Positions 1 through 7,300 of a stretch of 64,000 bases of DNA are shown one piece after another. A program made the position numbers and the translations under genes. Numbering within the stretch: the stretch's first letter is position 1; each line of letters begins with the position of its first letter. The DNA comes from Malonomonas rubra DSM 5091 (GTDB lineage: Bacteria; Desulfobacterota; Desulfuromonadia; Desulfuromonadales; Geopsychrobacteraceae). The notes beneath the pieces are model-generated. The model did no database searches and was not told the origin of the DNA. It saw nothing but the letters and a program-made list of their open reading frames with translations. The DNA is taken from NCBI RefSeq assembly GCF_900142125.1, contig NZ_FQZT01000015.1, positions 1 through 64,000 of the forward strand, given 5' to 3'.

Positions 1-193
1 CGATAAAGAGGCCAATGCTGTTATCGAGTTTCCCTTGCTTTTTTGCTTCATCAGCAACAACAGATAAACCTTTCAGAGAGAAAACCAGCAGATCCTGCAG
101 ATTCGCGGTATCCTCTTTTTTGCCGCAAACCCCAGCAATATTACAACCGGTCCCCTTCGCAGCTTCCTGACATTGAAAACAAAACATGCTCAT
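1..193 (-). CDS. hcp: Hybrid cluster protein (hydroxylamine reductase), N-terminal part
   Basis: Only the first 64 codons are in the window; the gene runs off the left edge. The N-terminus reads [12 protein letters not shown], then a [10 protein letters not shown] stretch and [13 protein letters not shown], which is the typical start of Hcp with its N-terminal Cys cluster (C-x2-C and a more distant C-x-C type pair) that binds the cubane Fe-S cluster. Hcp proteins handle NO/hydroxylamine in the cytoplasm under anaerobic nitrosative stress. The start is the ATG at 193, placed behind a good AAGGAGC ribosome site; a second ATG two codons in is less well spaced. An HcpR-like palindrome lies 113 bp upstream (306-319). 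Confidence 0.9.
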   Translation of the reverse strand, partial: MSMFCFQCQEAAKGTGCNIAGVCGKKEDTANLQDLLVFSLKGLSVVADEAKKQGKLDNSIGLFI

Positions 194-305
194 GAAATGT
201 GCTCCTTTCATTCCGTTTTAAAAGTGATTGGTTTTTAACTGTAACCTCAATCAGTGAGTATTCAATCTTTGTAAGAGATTATCCCATAGCTTTTGAAGAA
301 AACAT

Positions 306-319
306 TTGACCTGGGTCAA
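306..319. promoter_or_regulatory. Palindromic operator, HcpR/Fnr-family type, upstream of hcp
   Basis: The sequence TTGACCTGGGTCAA is a perfect TTGACC/GGTCAA inverted repeat around a 2-bp centre. Near-copies stand at 1624, 2608 and 2645, each upstream of a redox or stress gene. Crp/Fnr-family regulators bind this kind of site, and HcpR-type regulators are known to control hcp and ferredoxin genes in related bacteria. The regulator assignment is inference. Confidence 0.65.
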
Positions 320-332
320 CAGACAATGAAAA

Positions 333-881
333 TCACTGTTGTCGCTCGTAAGCCTCCACCAGCTGGCAATATCTCTCTTCCAACCCTGGGGTCTGTTCTT
401 CTGCCTGATCGTAGGCGGCTAACATCCTTTCACGCACATCTTCCGGCAGAACCCGCTCTGCCAGCGGATAGAGGATGGTGTCTTCCTTGTCGATGTGACC
501 GCGTAGCAGCCCGGCATAGCCCCTGGCATTTTCAGCGATCAGCGGAATCTGCCCCGGTTCGCCGGCCAATGCCTTCTGCGCTGCCTCTTCCAGACCACGG
601 ACGAAGGCCCGTCCCTGCTCATGTTCCATCTGCATCGCCTCGATCGGCGACTGTTTTGCCGGCATGCCGTTTTTCACCAGCTCGACGAACAGCACGTCCT
701 CTTCCTTGGCGTGATGGAAGCGGTCGGCATAGTTGCGGATGAAGTCGACCGCATCAAGAAAGAACTGCCAGTTGCGGAATTTGCCCTGCCCCATCAGCTC
801 GGTGTTCTGCTCCACCAAGGTGATCATCCGCAGGATCAGCTGGTGCTCGTCGCTCATCACCTGGGTGACATTGGTTTTCAT
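333..881 (-). CDS. Hemerythrin-domain protein
   Basis: The protein is 182 aa from the ATG at 881. It has the pattern of bacterial hemerythrin HHE domains: an early DEHQLI motif, FHHAKEEDVLF in the middle, MEHEQGRAF, and a C-terminal HIDKEDTILYP motif. These His/Glu residues would form a di-iron site that binds O2 or NO. The start codon overlaps the stop of the upstream Fe-S protein by one base (TGATG), so the two are translationally coupled. A longer in-frame extension lies within that upstream gene and was rejected. The operon with a DUF1858 protein behind an HcpR-like site suggests NO or O2 stress protection. Confidence 0.88.
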   Translation of the reverse strand: MKTNVTQVMSDEHQLILRMITLVEQNTELMGQGKFRNWQFFLDAVDFIRNYADRFHHAKEEDVLFVELVKNGMPAKQSPIEAMQMEHEQGRAFVRGLEEAAQKALAGEPGQIPLIAENARGYAGLLRGHIDKEDTILYPLAERVLPEDVRERMLAAYDQAEEQTPGLEERYCQLVEAYERQQ

Positions 882-1339
882 CAGTTTCTCCTCTCGCCGT
901 CGACGCCGATCACTACGATCTCCAGCGGCACATCCTTGCCCGACTGGGCGATCGCCTGCTGAGCAAACATTCTCAAGCCACCACAGCAAGGAACTTCCAT
1001 GATGGTCACTGTCACCGACTGGATATCATTCTGACTGATCATTGCTGCCAGTTTATCGACGTAGGGGCTGGTATCGTCCAGCTTCGGGCAGGCGTTGACC
1101 AGCACCTTCCCCTTGATAAAGTCGCGATGGAACTCAGCATAAGCGAAGGGGGCACAGTCGGCGGCGATCAGCAGATGTGCATTCTGCAGGTAAGGTGCTG
1201 AAGGCGGCACCAGGTGCAACTGGGTCGGCCACTGACGCAGTTCCGAGCCGATCCGGCCGGTTTGAGTGTTGTCGTTGTTATCCTTTTTTTCCACGGTGCG
1301 CACCTGGGAACCAGGGCAGCCACAAGCGAGATTTTTCAT
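881..1339 (-). CDS. CxCPGS iron-sulfur protein (4Fe-4S ferredoxin-like, short form)
   Basis: The 152-aa protein begins MKNLACGCPGSQVR and contains RQWPTQLHLVPPSAPY, LLIAADCAPFAYAEFH, KVLVNACPKLDD and IMEVPCCGGL. These blocks are conserved in the iron-sulfur proteins often found beside hcp and hemerythrin genes in anaerobes; longer family members carry an extra N-terminal ferredoxin domain that is absent here. The conserved Cys residues probably bind Fe-S clusters, but the reaction is unknown. It is the middle gene of a three-gene unit, four bases downstream of the DUF1858 gene and overlapping the hemerythrin gene by one base. Confidence 0.8.
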   Translation of the reverse strand: MKNLACGCPGSQVRTVEKKDNNDNTQTGRIGSELRQWPTQLHLVPPSAPYLQNAHLLIAADCAPFAYAEFHRDFIKGKVLVNACPKLDDTSPYVDKLAAMISQNDIQSVTVTIMEVPCCGGLRMFAQQAIAQSGKDVPLEIVVIGVDGERRN

Positions 1340-1342
1340 GAT

Positions 1343-1564
1343 TTAAGCTCCTTTATTCTCTAAATATGCGAGGATTTCTTTTTCAATTTCCGCTTCTATT
1401 TCGTCACCCAGGGCATGGATGCTGACCACGTCATTGACCAGGCAGATGCCGACGCCGCAGGTGACGCAGCCGATGTCGTACTTTTCCAGCAGTTCCCCAA
1501 TGAAGGGGTGCTGCTCGATGGTTTTGTTGATCGGCTGGTCGCCGATGCCGTCTGGAAGTTTCAT
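1343..1564 (-). CDS. DUF1858-type small protein
   Basis: The 73-aa protein starts MKLPDGIGDQPINKTI and carries the HPFIGELLEKYDIGCVTCGVGIC block, a DUF1858/hybrid-cluster-associated disulfide motif (C-x2-C followed by a third Cys). The start at 1564 follows an AAAGGAGC ribosome site and is preferred to a longer in-frame start at 1606. It is the first gene of the DUF1858 - Fe-S protein - hemerythrin operon, with an HcpR-like palindrome 60 bp upstream. Such proteins are common next to hcp; a role in redox sensing or cluster handling is inference. Confidence 0.75.
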   Translation of the reverse strand: MKLPDGIGDQPINKTIEQHPFIGELLEKYDIGCVTCGVGICLVNDVVSIHALGDEIEAEIEKEILAYLENKGA

Positions 1565-1623
1565 CTCGTGCTCCTTTTGATGTCTTGATGAGCCGATAAT
1601 ATGCAAAGACCCAGATCAAAAAC

Positions 1624-1637
1624 ATGACCTGGGTCAA
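1624..1637. promoter_or_regulatory. HcpR-like operator upstream of the hemerythrin operon
   Basis: ATGACCTGGGTCAA matches the site at 306 in 13 of 14 bases. It lies 60 bp upstream of the DUF1858 start codon, a position suited to activation by a Crp/Fnr-family protein. Confidence 0.6.
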
Positions 1638-1733
1638 TACCTGACGAAAAAAGTCAGACAAGCGAAAATTCCGTCTAAGTCTTGTAGGAATAACCGGTGA
1701 TGGGAAACTATATTTTTGCGATCTCGTTCGTAC

Positions 1734-1889
1734 CTAATCCTTATCACCCGGCCAGTAGTTCATACAGTAGATGCACTGCTCTACTCCACGGGGAATGGTG
1801 TCACGTAATTTTTCATTCTCGCGTTTGACGCTACAACGCTTGGGAGTTGGATAACGATGCAATTTGTTGTCTTTGACAAAGTACAGCAT
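1734..1889 (-). CDS. Small Cys-containing protein of unknown function
   Basis: The 51-aa protein starts MLYFVKDNKLHRYP and ends with VEQCIYCMNYWPGDKD. It has one Cys near residue 19 and a C-x2-C near the C-terminus, enough for a small zinc or Fe-S knuckle but not diagnostic. The start codon at 1889 lies just beyond the stop of the PAS gene (1894), so the two are probably co-transcribed; a longer in-frame start would extend into the PAS coding region and was rejected. No family is recognised with certainty. Confidence 0.6.
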   Translation of the reverse strand: MLYFVKDNKLHRYPTPKRCSVKRENEKLRDTIPRGVEQCIYCMNYWPGDKD

Positions 1890-1893
1890 AGCT

Positions 1894-2325
1894 TCACTCC
1901 TTTGCTTCAAGCTCCTTGATCCGCTCCCGCAGCTCTTTTTCACGGGCCTTCTGCGCAGTCATATCGCGCATGACCGAGGCGACGCCGAGCATCTCTCCAT
2001 CATCAGCTTTGATCATAACGATTGAGAAGTCGCAAAACAGGCGATGCCCATCCTTATGGAGCGCCGGCACCGAGAGCAGTTGATCGCCGTACTTGCTGTG
2101 TCCCGTCTGCATGGTCGCCGTGTAGCCGTCGTTATGCCGCTGGCGAAGGTTTTCCGGGATAATCAAATCCAGTGACTGGCCGATCGCTTCTTGTGCACTG
2201 TAGCCGAAAATCTTCTCCGCCCCCTGGTTCCACAACTGGATAACCCCATCCTGATCGGCAAACAGTATGGCATCAGGTGCGAGGGATACAATCTGTTGGT
2301 GGAGAGCATTGCTGTCAATTTTCAT
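1894..2325 (-). CDS. PAS-domain sensor protein
   Basis: The 143-aa protein consists of one PAS domain (LAPDAILFADQDGVIQLWNQGAEKIFGYS at about residues 11-40, and HKDGHRLFCDFS near 95) with a PAC-type end (GVASVMRDMTAQKAREKELRER) running into a short charged helix. There is no attached kinase, cyclase or DNA-binding domain. Such single PAS proteins may bind heme, flavin or a ligand; which one cannot be told. The start at 2325 follows AAGGAAGGATATTC. An in-frame extension to 2532 is open but looks like the remnant of another gene (see 2365-2580). An HcpR-like site lies upstream at 2608. Confidence 0.8.
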   Translation of the reverse strand: MKIDSNALHQQIVSLAPDAILFADQDGVIQLWNQGAEKIFGYSAQEAIGQSLDLIIPENLRQRHNDGYTATMQTGHSKYGDQLLSVPALHKDGHRLFCDFSIVMIKADDGEMLGVASVMRDMTAQKAREKELRERIKELEAKE

Positions 2326-2364
2326 ATGAATATCCTTCCTTGAATCTGTTCTGTCATCTTTTTC

Positions 2365-2580
2365 AGCCTCAGGATATTTGGTCTCCAAGTAGTCTTTCAA
2401 CGCCAGTGAATTATTCCACTTACTTTTAGAACTGTAGACTATGGTCACGTCCCTACCGGTAAAATTAGCCAGCAGCTGCCTCACAGCTTCAGGTCTGCCG
2501 TCCAGCTCGTCAAAGTAGCGGTGACGATTCAATCCATGTTCAGCGCTAGCTGCTGCGACTGCTTTGCCATGATGGGTCGA
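2365..2580 (-). pseudogene. Remnant of a DUF488 (YeaO-like) gene, C-terminal part
   Basis: In the open frame that continues upstream of the PAS gene, the translation RYFDELDGRPEAVRQLL followed by VTIVYSSKSKWNNSLALKDYL matches the C-terminal third of YeaO/DUF488 proteins (Y-x-EL, then VTLLYSAK-x4-N-x-A-x-x-L-x-x-WL). The N-terminal part is missing: the frame meets a stop at 2581-2583, and the only usable start would be a TTG at 2532. It is best read as a decayed gene whose end became the leader of the PAS gene. A real DUF488-PAS fusion is less likely because the PAS gene has its own ribosome site. Confidence 0.5.
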
Positions 2581-2607
2581 CTATAGTCAAAACGAACAAC
2601 AGAAAAC

Positions 2608-2621
2608 ATGACCAGGGTCAA
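2608..2621. promoter_or_regulatory. HcpR-like operator upstream of the PAS gene
   Basis: ATGACCAGGGTCAA keeps the TGACC-NN-GGTCA core. It sits in the divergent region between the PAS unit (minus) and the ferredoxin (plus), 24 bp from a second copy at 2645, so each gene could have its own site. Confidence 0.55.
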
Positions 2622-2644
2622 TTGCCAACTCTTTTTATCGGGTA

Positions 2645-2658
2645 TTGACTCAGGTCAA
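2645..2658. promoter_or_regulatory. HcpR-like operator upstream of the ferredoxin gene
   Basis: TTGACTCAGGTCAA is a near-palindrome with one substitution in the left arm. It lies 68 bp before the ferredoxin start codon, close to where an activator would bind a promoter of this gene. Confidence 0.55.
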
Positions 2659-2725
2659 ACCTCAAAATTTATTTTTAAGCTATCTTTGAAACAGAGAAAA
2701 ACAACTCATACAGAGGAGAAACGAT

Positions 2726-2917
2726 ATGTCAAAAAAAGTTTGGGTTGATAAAGAACAGTGCATCGGTTGCGAACTTTGTGTAAACACCTGCCCTGGAGTG
2801 TTCCGCTTAGATGCTGACGGCAAGTCGGAGTGCTATGATTCGACAGGAGATTCTGAAGAGAATATCCAGACGGCAATCGATATGTGTCCAGTTTCCTGCA
2901 TTCAGTGGCAGGATTAG
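2726..2917 (+). CDS. Single-cluster [4Fe-4S] ferredoxin
   Basis: The 63-aa protein has CIGCELCVNTCPG (Cys at residues 12, 15, 18 and 22) and a distal DMCPVSC block, which fits a monocluster 4Fe-4S ferredoxin of the Fd-I type with a central acidic loop. The start follows an AGAGGAGAAACG ribosome site. It is a soluble electron carrier; with an HcpR-like operator in front and hcp nearby, it may feed electrons to Hcp, as has been proposed for ferredoxins co-regulated with hcp. It faces away from the PAS unit. Confidence 0.9.
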   Translation: MSKKVWVDKEQCIGCELCVNTCPGVFRLDADGKSECYDSTGDSEENIQTAIDMCPVSCIQWQD

Positions 2918-3088
2918 CGGCCTCTCCAATATTTAAGGTTACCCGTCGTAAGAGAGTAGAGGCGGCGGGTAATTCCAAAAATCGCCAATTCAGTTTTGCA
3001 ATTAAATTTCCAGCCTGACCAGGCGATTATCATATATTGCAATTTTTGCGAAGTGAACAAAAAAAGAGACGACGAGGGGAGCGGGCAG

Positions 3089-3283
3089 TCAGTCCCTGTC
3101 GCAGTGGTCTTTGCCGAAGAGGTTTACGGGGTTGAGGGAGCTCTTCAGGTCCTGTTTAGCCTGGTCGATCTTGCGGTGGGTGCGGAAGATCCGACCGAGG
3201 AACTCACCGGTTTTCCCCGCGCCAAGGACGAAGCAAAGCAGCAGAGCAAGAATACCTATTTCCATGTATCCAAAGCCTAACAT
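3089..3283 (-). CDS. TatA-like small membrane protein, copy 1
   Basis: The 64-aa protein starts MLGFGYMEIGILALLLCFVLG, a short hydrophobic helix, followed by GAGKTGEFLGRIFR and a charged amphipathic stretch (KIDQAKQDLKSS). This resembles TatA/TatE (MFGxGxxELxxI, short membrane helix, hinge, amphipathic helix) but lacks the usual hinge FG. The start at 3283 follows AAAAGGAGAGG. A close paralogue lies at 17080-17274, with similarity extending upstream of the start. A Tat role is plausible but not proven; no other tat gene is present. Confidence 0.6.
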   Translation of the reverse strand: MLGFGYMEIGILALLLCFVLGAGKTGEFLGRIFRTHRKIDQAKQDLKSSLNPVNLFGKDHCDRD

Positions 3284-3511
3284 GTTCCTCTCCTTTTCTA
3301 CGGTTAAGGCCATTAACTTACTCGAAGTGTCAGCGGTAGACAAGCGGGATCGGTAGGGCCGTCTCAGCTGGTAGACGGCAGACAGAAATGTCCGCTTCAG
3401 GCCTCTATTCCCGTCAATGACGCACCCGTATCTACTTGCATATATATACCACCGCAACTACACTCCGCACCAATCGAGCTCTTGCCCTGGAATAAGGATG
3501 TCATCTCCACC

Positions 3512-3736
3512 ATGAGTGATCAACAGAACAAAGACCCACTGCACGGTATAACCCTGGAACAGATAGTCACTGCCCTGGTTGAATATTACGGTTGGGATGA
3601 GTTGGGCGAACTGATCGATATTCGCTGTTTCAACAACGACCCGTCGGTAAAGTCGAGTCTTAAATTCTTGCGTAGAACTCCATGGGCACGAAAGCAGGTT
3701 GAAGACCTCTATCTGTTCGTCAAACGAATGGATTGA
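3512..3736 (+). CDS. VF530-family DNA-binding protein (DUF2132)
   Basis: The 74-aa protein contains [24 protein letters not shown] and [32 protein letters not shown], the signature of the VF530/DUF2132 family, small proteins with a helical fold that bind double-stranded DNA. It spans the full family length. The ATG at 3512 is chosen over a TTG ten codons upstream. The RNase H gene follows 10 bp after its stop, so the two probably form one transcript with YaeQ. Confidence 0.85.
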   Translation: MSDQQNKDPLHGITLEQIVTALVEYYGWDELGELIDIRCFNNDPSVKSSLKFLRRTPWARKQVEDLYLFVKRMD

Positions 3737-3746
3737 TTTCCCCGTG

Positions 3747-4253
3747 ATGAAGGAATTACACCTTTTCACTGACGGCAGTGTGGATACTAAGTCGAAAATC
3801 GGCTACGGAGCCTACCTTTTGGTCGCTGAAGCCGGGTTTACTTTGGACGGATTGAACAAGCAGGTCAAAGTACGGCGATTTGAGCAGACCTCATCGACCA
3901 GGCTGGAACTTCAGACTCTGCTGTGGGCACTGGATGAGGTTAAAACTGAAGGTTGCCGGCTGACAGTCTATAGCGATTCGCAAAACATTATTAACCTGCC
4001 GGGACGGCGTAAGCGCTTGGAAGCGAATGATTTTCGCTCGAAACAAAATCGGCAGCTCAAATACCACCAGCTCTACCGGGATTTTTACTGCCTGACCGAT
4101 CAGCTGAATTGTCTCTTTGTTAAGGTCCGCGGTCATCAAGCTGCAAAACAGGAAAACTTTGCCGATCGCCTGTTCCCTCTGGTCGACAGAGCAGCAAGAA
4201 AAGCGTTACGAGAAGATAAAAAGCTCACAGCCCAGCCGGCAAAGGACAAATAA
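3747..4253 (+). CDS. Ribonuclease H
   Basis: The 168-aa protein opens with KELHLFTDGSVDTKSKIGYGAYLL, where TDGS carries the first catalytic Asp. The second acid lies in STRLELQTLLWAL, the third in VYSDSQNII, and the C-terminal VRGHQAAKQENFADRLFPLVDRAAR block supplies the last His/Asp region. This is a complete RNase HI-like fold that cleaves RNA in RNA-DNA hybrids. The start at 3747 is chosen because the longer frame overlaps the upstream gene. Its stop overlaps the YaeQ start (TAATG). Confidence 0.8.
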   Translation: MKELHLFTDGSVDTKSKIGYGAYLLVAEAGFTLDGLNKQVKVRRFEQTSSTRLELQTLLWALDEVKTEGCRLTVYSDSQNIINLPGRRKRLEANDFRSKQNRQLKYHQLYRDFYCLTDQLNCLFVKVRGHQAAKQENFADRLFPLVDRAARKALREDKKLTAQPAKDK

Positions 4254-4798
4254 TGGCGCTTAGTTCCACGATTTTTAAAGCTACCGTGCAAATCTCCGAC
4301 ATGGACCGCAATTACTATGCTGAACATCTGTTGACCTTGGCGCGCCATCCTTCGGAAACCGATGAGCGAATGATGGTACGACTCCTCGCTTTTGTCCTGC
4401 ACGCCGATGATCAGCTCAGCTTCACCAAAGGTTTATGCGCTGACGAAGAACCGGATCTTTGGCAGATGAGTTTAACAAATGAGATTGAGCTGTGGATCGA
4501 TGTTGGCCTGCCGGACGAACGTCGGCTGCGCAAAGCCTGCGGCCGGGCCAAGCAGGTTTATTTATACAGCTATGGCGGTCGCGGGGCCGATCTGTGGTGG
4601 CAACGGAATGTGGAGAAACTGCAACGCTTCGATAATCTCAGCGTTGTTGAACTACCTGAGGCGGCTTGCAAAGAGATGACCAGGATGGTGCAGCGCAACA
4701 TGCAGTTACAGTGCACCAGGCAGGATGGTGAGATCTGGCTGACCAATGGCGAGTCAACCTGCAGCATTGCTCCACTACCACGGAAAATGCAGGATTAG
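4253..4798 (+). CDS. yaeQ: YaeQ family protein
   Basis: The 181-aa protein matches YaeQ throughout: ALSSTIFKATVQISDMDRNYYAEHLLTLARHPSETDERMMVRLLAF at the N-terminus, EPDLWQM, ELWIDVGLPDERRLRKACGRA and a C-terminal LWLTNGE-type block. YaeQ has a PD-(D/E)XK nuclease-like fold; its substrate is unsettled, and older work linked it to RfaH bypass. Length equals the family norm. The start overlaps the RNase H stop by one base, indicating translational coupling. Confidence 0.92.
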   Translation: MALSSTIFKATVQISDMDRNYYAEHLLTLARHPSETDERMMVRLLAFVLHADDQLSFTKGLCADEEPDLWQMSLTNEIELWIDVGLPDERRLRKACGRAKQVYLYSYGGRGADLWWQRNVEKLQRFDNLSVVELPEAACKEMTRMVQRNMQLQCTRQDGEIWLTNGESTCSIAPLPRKMQD

Positions 4799-4843
4799 TA
4801 CCCGGCCGGACCAATCATCTACTCAGGACAGAGAAACAGACCT

Positions 4844-6256
4844 ATGCCATTTTCTACCCTCGGACTTTCTGAACCAATCCTGCGTGCTATTGCTGAAAGT
4901 GGCTACAGTAAACCGACACCGATTCAAAGCAAGACCATCCCTGCGGTCCTTGCCGGCAAGGATTTGATGGCCGCAGCCCAGACCGGAACCGGCAAGACGG
5001 CCGGTTTTATCCTGCCGCTGCTGCAGCGACTGAGCGATGGCCCCAAAGTAAAGGCGAACCATGTTCGCGCCCTGGTGTTAACTCCGACCCGCGAACTGGC
5101 CGAGCAGGTTGCCCAAAACACCGCCAGCTATAGTAAATATCTGCCGCTGAAATCGAGCGTTGTCTACGGTGGCGTGAAGATTAATCCGCAGATGATGAAA
5201 CTGCGTGGCGGAGTCGATCTCCTGGTGGCGACACCGGGCCGGTTGCTCGATCTGGCCAGCAAGAACGCAATTAAGTTTGCCCAGCTCGAAACCCTGGTGC
5301 TGGATGAAGCCGACCGGATGCTCGACATGGGCTTCAGTGACGAAATTAATAAAATCATAGCACTGCTGCCGAACAAACGGCAGACCCTGCTTTTTTCGGC
5401 AACCTTTTCCGACGACATCCGCAAACTCAGCAAACGCTTGCTAAACAACCCACTGCAGATCGATATCAGCCCCCGAAATTCTACGGCAAAAAGCGTGAAG
5501 CAATGGGTCTACGAGGTCGACAAAAGTAAAAAGCCAGCGCTGCTCAGCCACCTGATCCGCAACAGAAATTGGTCACAAGTACTGGTTTTTACCAACACAA
5601 AAAAAGGCGCCGATGAGCTGGTTCGAAAACTGAAGAGTGACAATCTCTCTGCCGTCGCAATCCATGGCGACAAAAGCCAGGGCTTGCGCACCCGGGCGCT
5701 GAAGGATTTCAAAACCAACAAAACCCGAATACTGGTTGCGACCGACATCGCAGCGCGCGGTCTCGATATAAGCGAGTTGCCGCATGTGATTAATTTCGAC
5801 CTGCCCAAAGTGGCCGAGGACTATATCCACCGCATCGGCCGCACCGGCCGGGCCGGGCTGCAGGGCGAAGGAATTTCACTTGTCAGTGCGGACGAGGTCA
5901 AAAATCTCGCAGCCATCGAATCCTTGATCAAACAGACTCTGACCCGTGAAGTCGAAACCGGCTTTGTCCCAACCCACAAAGTCCCTTTGACCAGACAGAC
6001 CCAAGCGCGGCAGAAGAAACCTAAAAAGGCAAAGTTAAAACAAAGGCCGGCTGGTGGGCGGAGCGATTCCACAAAATCCAAAACTACGGAAGAAAAGCCT
6101 AGCCGAAGAGGCAAGCGGCAGGAAGAAGATATCCAAAAAGGCAGAAACAGACCGCGGCGTGATCGCAAAACGGACCAAACTGACAAAGGTACAACAGCAA
6201 AGCTGAGGCGTGGGAGTACTCGAAAGGTTACGAGGGCTAGATCACCTCAGAAGTAA
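4844..6256 (+). CDS. rhlE: DEAD-box ATP-dependent RNA helicase, RhlE-like
   Basis: The 470-aa protein has the full DEAD-box set: Q motif ([13 protein letters not shown]), motif [31 protein letters not shown] ([13 protein letters not shown]), SAT ([10 protein letters not shown]), and in the second RecA domain ARGLDI and HRIGRTGR. After about residue 385 comes a Lys/Arg-rich low-complexity tail typical of RhlE proteins that anchors RNA. It unwinds short RNA duplexes in ribosome biogenesis or RNA turnover. It starts 45 bp after yaeQ and may share its transcript. Confidence 0.93.
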   Translation: MPFSTLGLSEPILRAIAESGYSKPTPIQSKTIPAVLAGKDLMAAAQTGTGKTAGFILPLLQRLSDGPKVKANHVRALVLTPTRELAEQVAQNTASYSKYLPLKSSVVYGGVKINPQMMKLRGGVDLLVATPGRLLDLASKNAIKFAQLETLVLDEADRMLDMGFSDEINKIIALLPNKRQTLLFSATFSDDIRKLSKRLLNNPLQIDISPRNSTAKSVKQWVYEVDKSKKPALLSHLIRNRNWSQVLVFTNTKKGADELVRKLKSDNLSAVAIHGDKSQGLRTRALKDFKTNKTRILVATDIAARGLDISELPHVINFDLPKVAEDYIHRIGRTGRAGLQGEGISLVSADEVKNLAAIESLIKQTLTREVETGFVPTHKVPLTRQTQARQKKPKKAKLKQRPAGGRSDSTKSKTTEEKPSRRGKRQEEDIQKGRNRPRRDRKTDQTDKGTTAKLRRGSTRKVTRARSPQK

Positions 6257-6297
6257 TTAATTATTCTCAAGTTTTGCGACTTTCGATAACGCAATCA

Positions 6298-6612
6298 TCA
6301 GTGTGATTCATCTTTTACGGAAAGCTGAGTTTCCACGTCCATGCTCTCGTGGAGGACACGGACAATTTCAATCGTTGTGGAAGAGCTGCTTCGATAGTAG
6401 ATGACATGGCTTCCCGTATGGAACTTGCGATAGCCGGTTTTTACATCATTTATAGTCCCGCCCGATCAAAGGGTGCCTACGAGCTTGTGAAAACTGACAT
6501 CCAGCAGTTCAAGATATTTATTCCGCTGCTCCCGTCCCCAACGTTGTTGGGTGAAGCGAGCAATATCTTTCAGATCCGCCTTGGCTTTTTCGGTCAGAGT
6601 AAATGCGGACAT
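6298..6612 (-). pseudogene. parE: ParE-type toxin with an in-frame stop codon
   Basis: Reading from the ATG at 6612, the frame gives MSAFTLTEKAKADLKDIARF, RWGREQRNKYLELLDVSFHKL, then a TGA at 6466-6468, and continues in the same frame with NDVKTGYRKFHTGSHVIYYRSS, TIEIVRVLHESMDVE to a stop at 6298. Both halves match ParE (RelE/ParE fold gyrase poison) with correct spacing, so one base change created the stop in an otherwise intact toxin. Its start overlaps the parD stop (TAATG). The truncated 48-residue product should be inactive unless the TGA is read through. Confidence 0.8.
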
Positions 6613-6854
6613 TATTTCAGATCTTCAGCATCCAGCTCTTGAATCAAACCTTCCGGCGAATATTCTGCTGTTCCGCTGGCTTCCCCTTCAGCCAAGGCTT
6701 TTCGCAGAACTGACAGTTTGGCTTCTTTTTCTTCAAGCAATCGCAGACCAGCTCGAATGGCCTCACTGACTGATCCATAATGCCCGGCAGCAACCTGCTG
6801 ACCGATAAATTTTTCAAAGTGAGGTCCAAGGGTGACACTCGTATTTTTGGGCAT
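6612..6854 (-). CDS. parD: ParD-family antitoxin
   Basis: The 80-aa protein MPKNTSVTLGPHFEKFIGQQVAAGHYGSVSEAIRAGLRLLEEKE has the ribbon-helix-helix fold of type II antitoxin ParD/CC2985, followed by an acidic C-terminal tail that would wrap the toxin. The start follows GAGGAGGT at good spacing. It overlaps the parE start by one base. A 13-bp AT-rich tract (about 6880-6900) with imperfect symmetry just upstream could be its operator. It appears intact although the partner toxin is interrupted. Confidence 0.9.
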   Translation of the reverse strand: MPKNTSVTLGPHFEKFIGQQVAAGHYGSVSEAIRAGLRLLEEKEAKLSVLRKALAEGEASGTAEYSPEGLIQELDAEDLK

Positions 6855-6956
6855 AACTATACCTCCTCAAAATCGATAGTATTATTATTTAATACTTATC
6901 GGTATCAATCAAGAGGAATATCACAGCACCCCTTCAGGGGAGAGAGGAGGTAAATC

Positions 6957-7106
6957 ATGATTGTTGGTCAAAAGGTTGGATACGCACGCTTCAGTACCAT
7001 TGCCCAGGACTTAGGTGTCTGGGTTCCAGTCGTTTCCCAGTCTTTCCCGAAATATCCCTTCTTTCGATTTGCAGCGATGCTCTTCTCGGCACGATCAATT
7101 ATATGA
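6957..7106 (+). pseudogene. Serine resolvase remnant (N-terminal fragment)
   Basis: The frame begins MIVGQKVGYARFSTIAQDL, the start of a serine recombinase including the catalytic Ser in YARxST, and matches the first 19 residues of the intact resolvase at 17635 (NGQRVGYARVSTTGQDL). The homology then ends abruptly and the frame runs through unrelated sequence to a stop at 7104-7106. A strong GGAGAGAGGAGG ribosome site precedes it, as it does the intact gene. This is a truncated copy, not a functional enzyme. Confidence 0.65.
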
Positions 7107-7231
7107 AAACTTTGTAAAACCTTCAAGTTGCATAAATTTTAATTAAATAAGTGGGTGCAAAAAGGCCGTTTAAACAGGTTTTTTCGGCCACCTGCACCAT
7201 GTGTAAAAAATCTATTCTGAGTCCTAGGTCG

Positions 7232-7260
7232 CCCCTCCCCACGTTTTCTGGGCGAGGGGG
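7232..7260. repeat. C/G-rich imperfect inverted repeat
   Basis: CCCCTC and GAGGGG arms face each other around a short centre in the otherwise gene-free stretch 7107-7300, 40 bp before the first AT-rich unknown gene. It resembles the small palindromic intergenic repeats common in bacterial genomes; no T-run follows, so a terminator role is not supported. Confidence 0.35.
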
Positions 7261-7300
7261 GATAAGTCAACTGTAACCTTTTCGCGCAAGGGAGCTCAGG

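Noticed and set aside
2941-2970. Terminator after the ferredoxin gene
   Set aside because: An 8-bp hairpin with a G-T pair exists, but no T-run follows on either strand and the loop is long.
6466-6468. TGA in parE as a selenocysteine codon
   Set aside because: ParE toxins have no selenoprotein members, the position is not a Cys in homologues, and no SECIS-like hairpin is seen after it.
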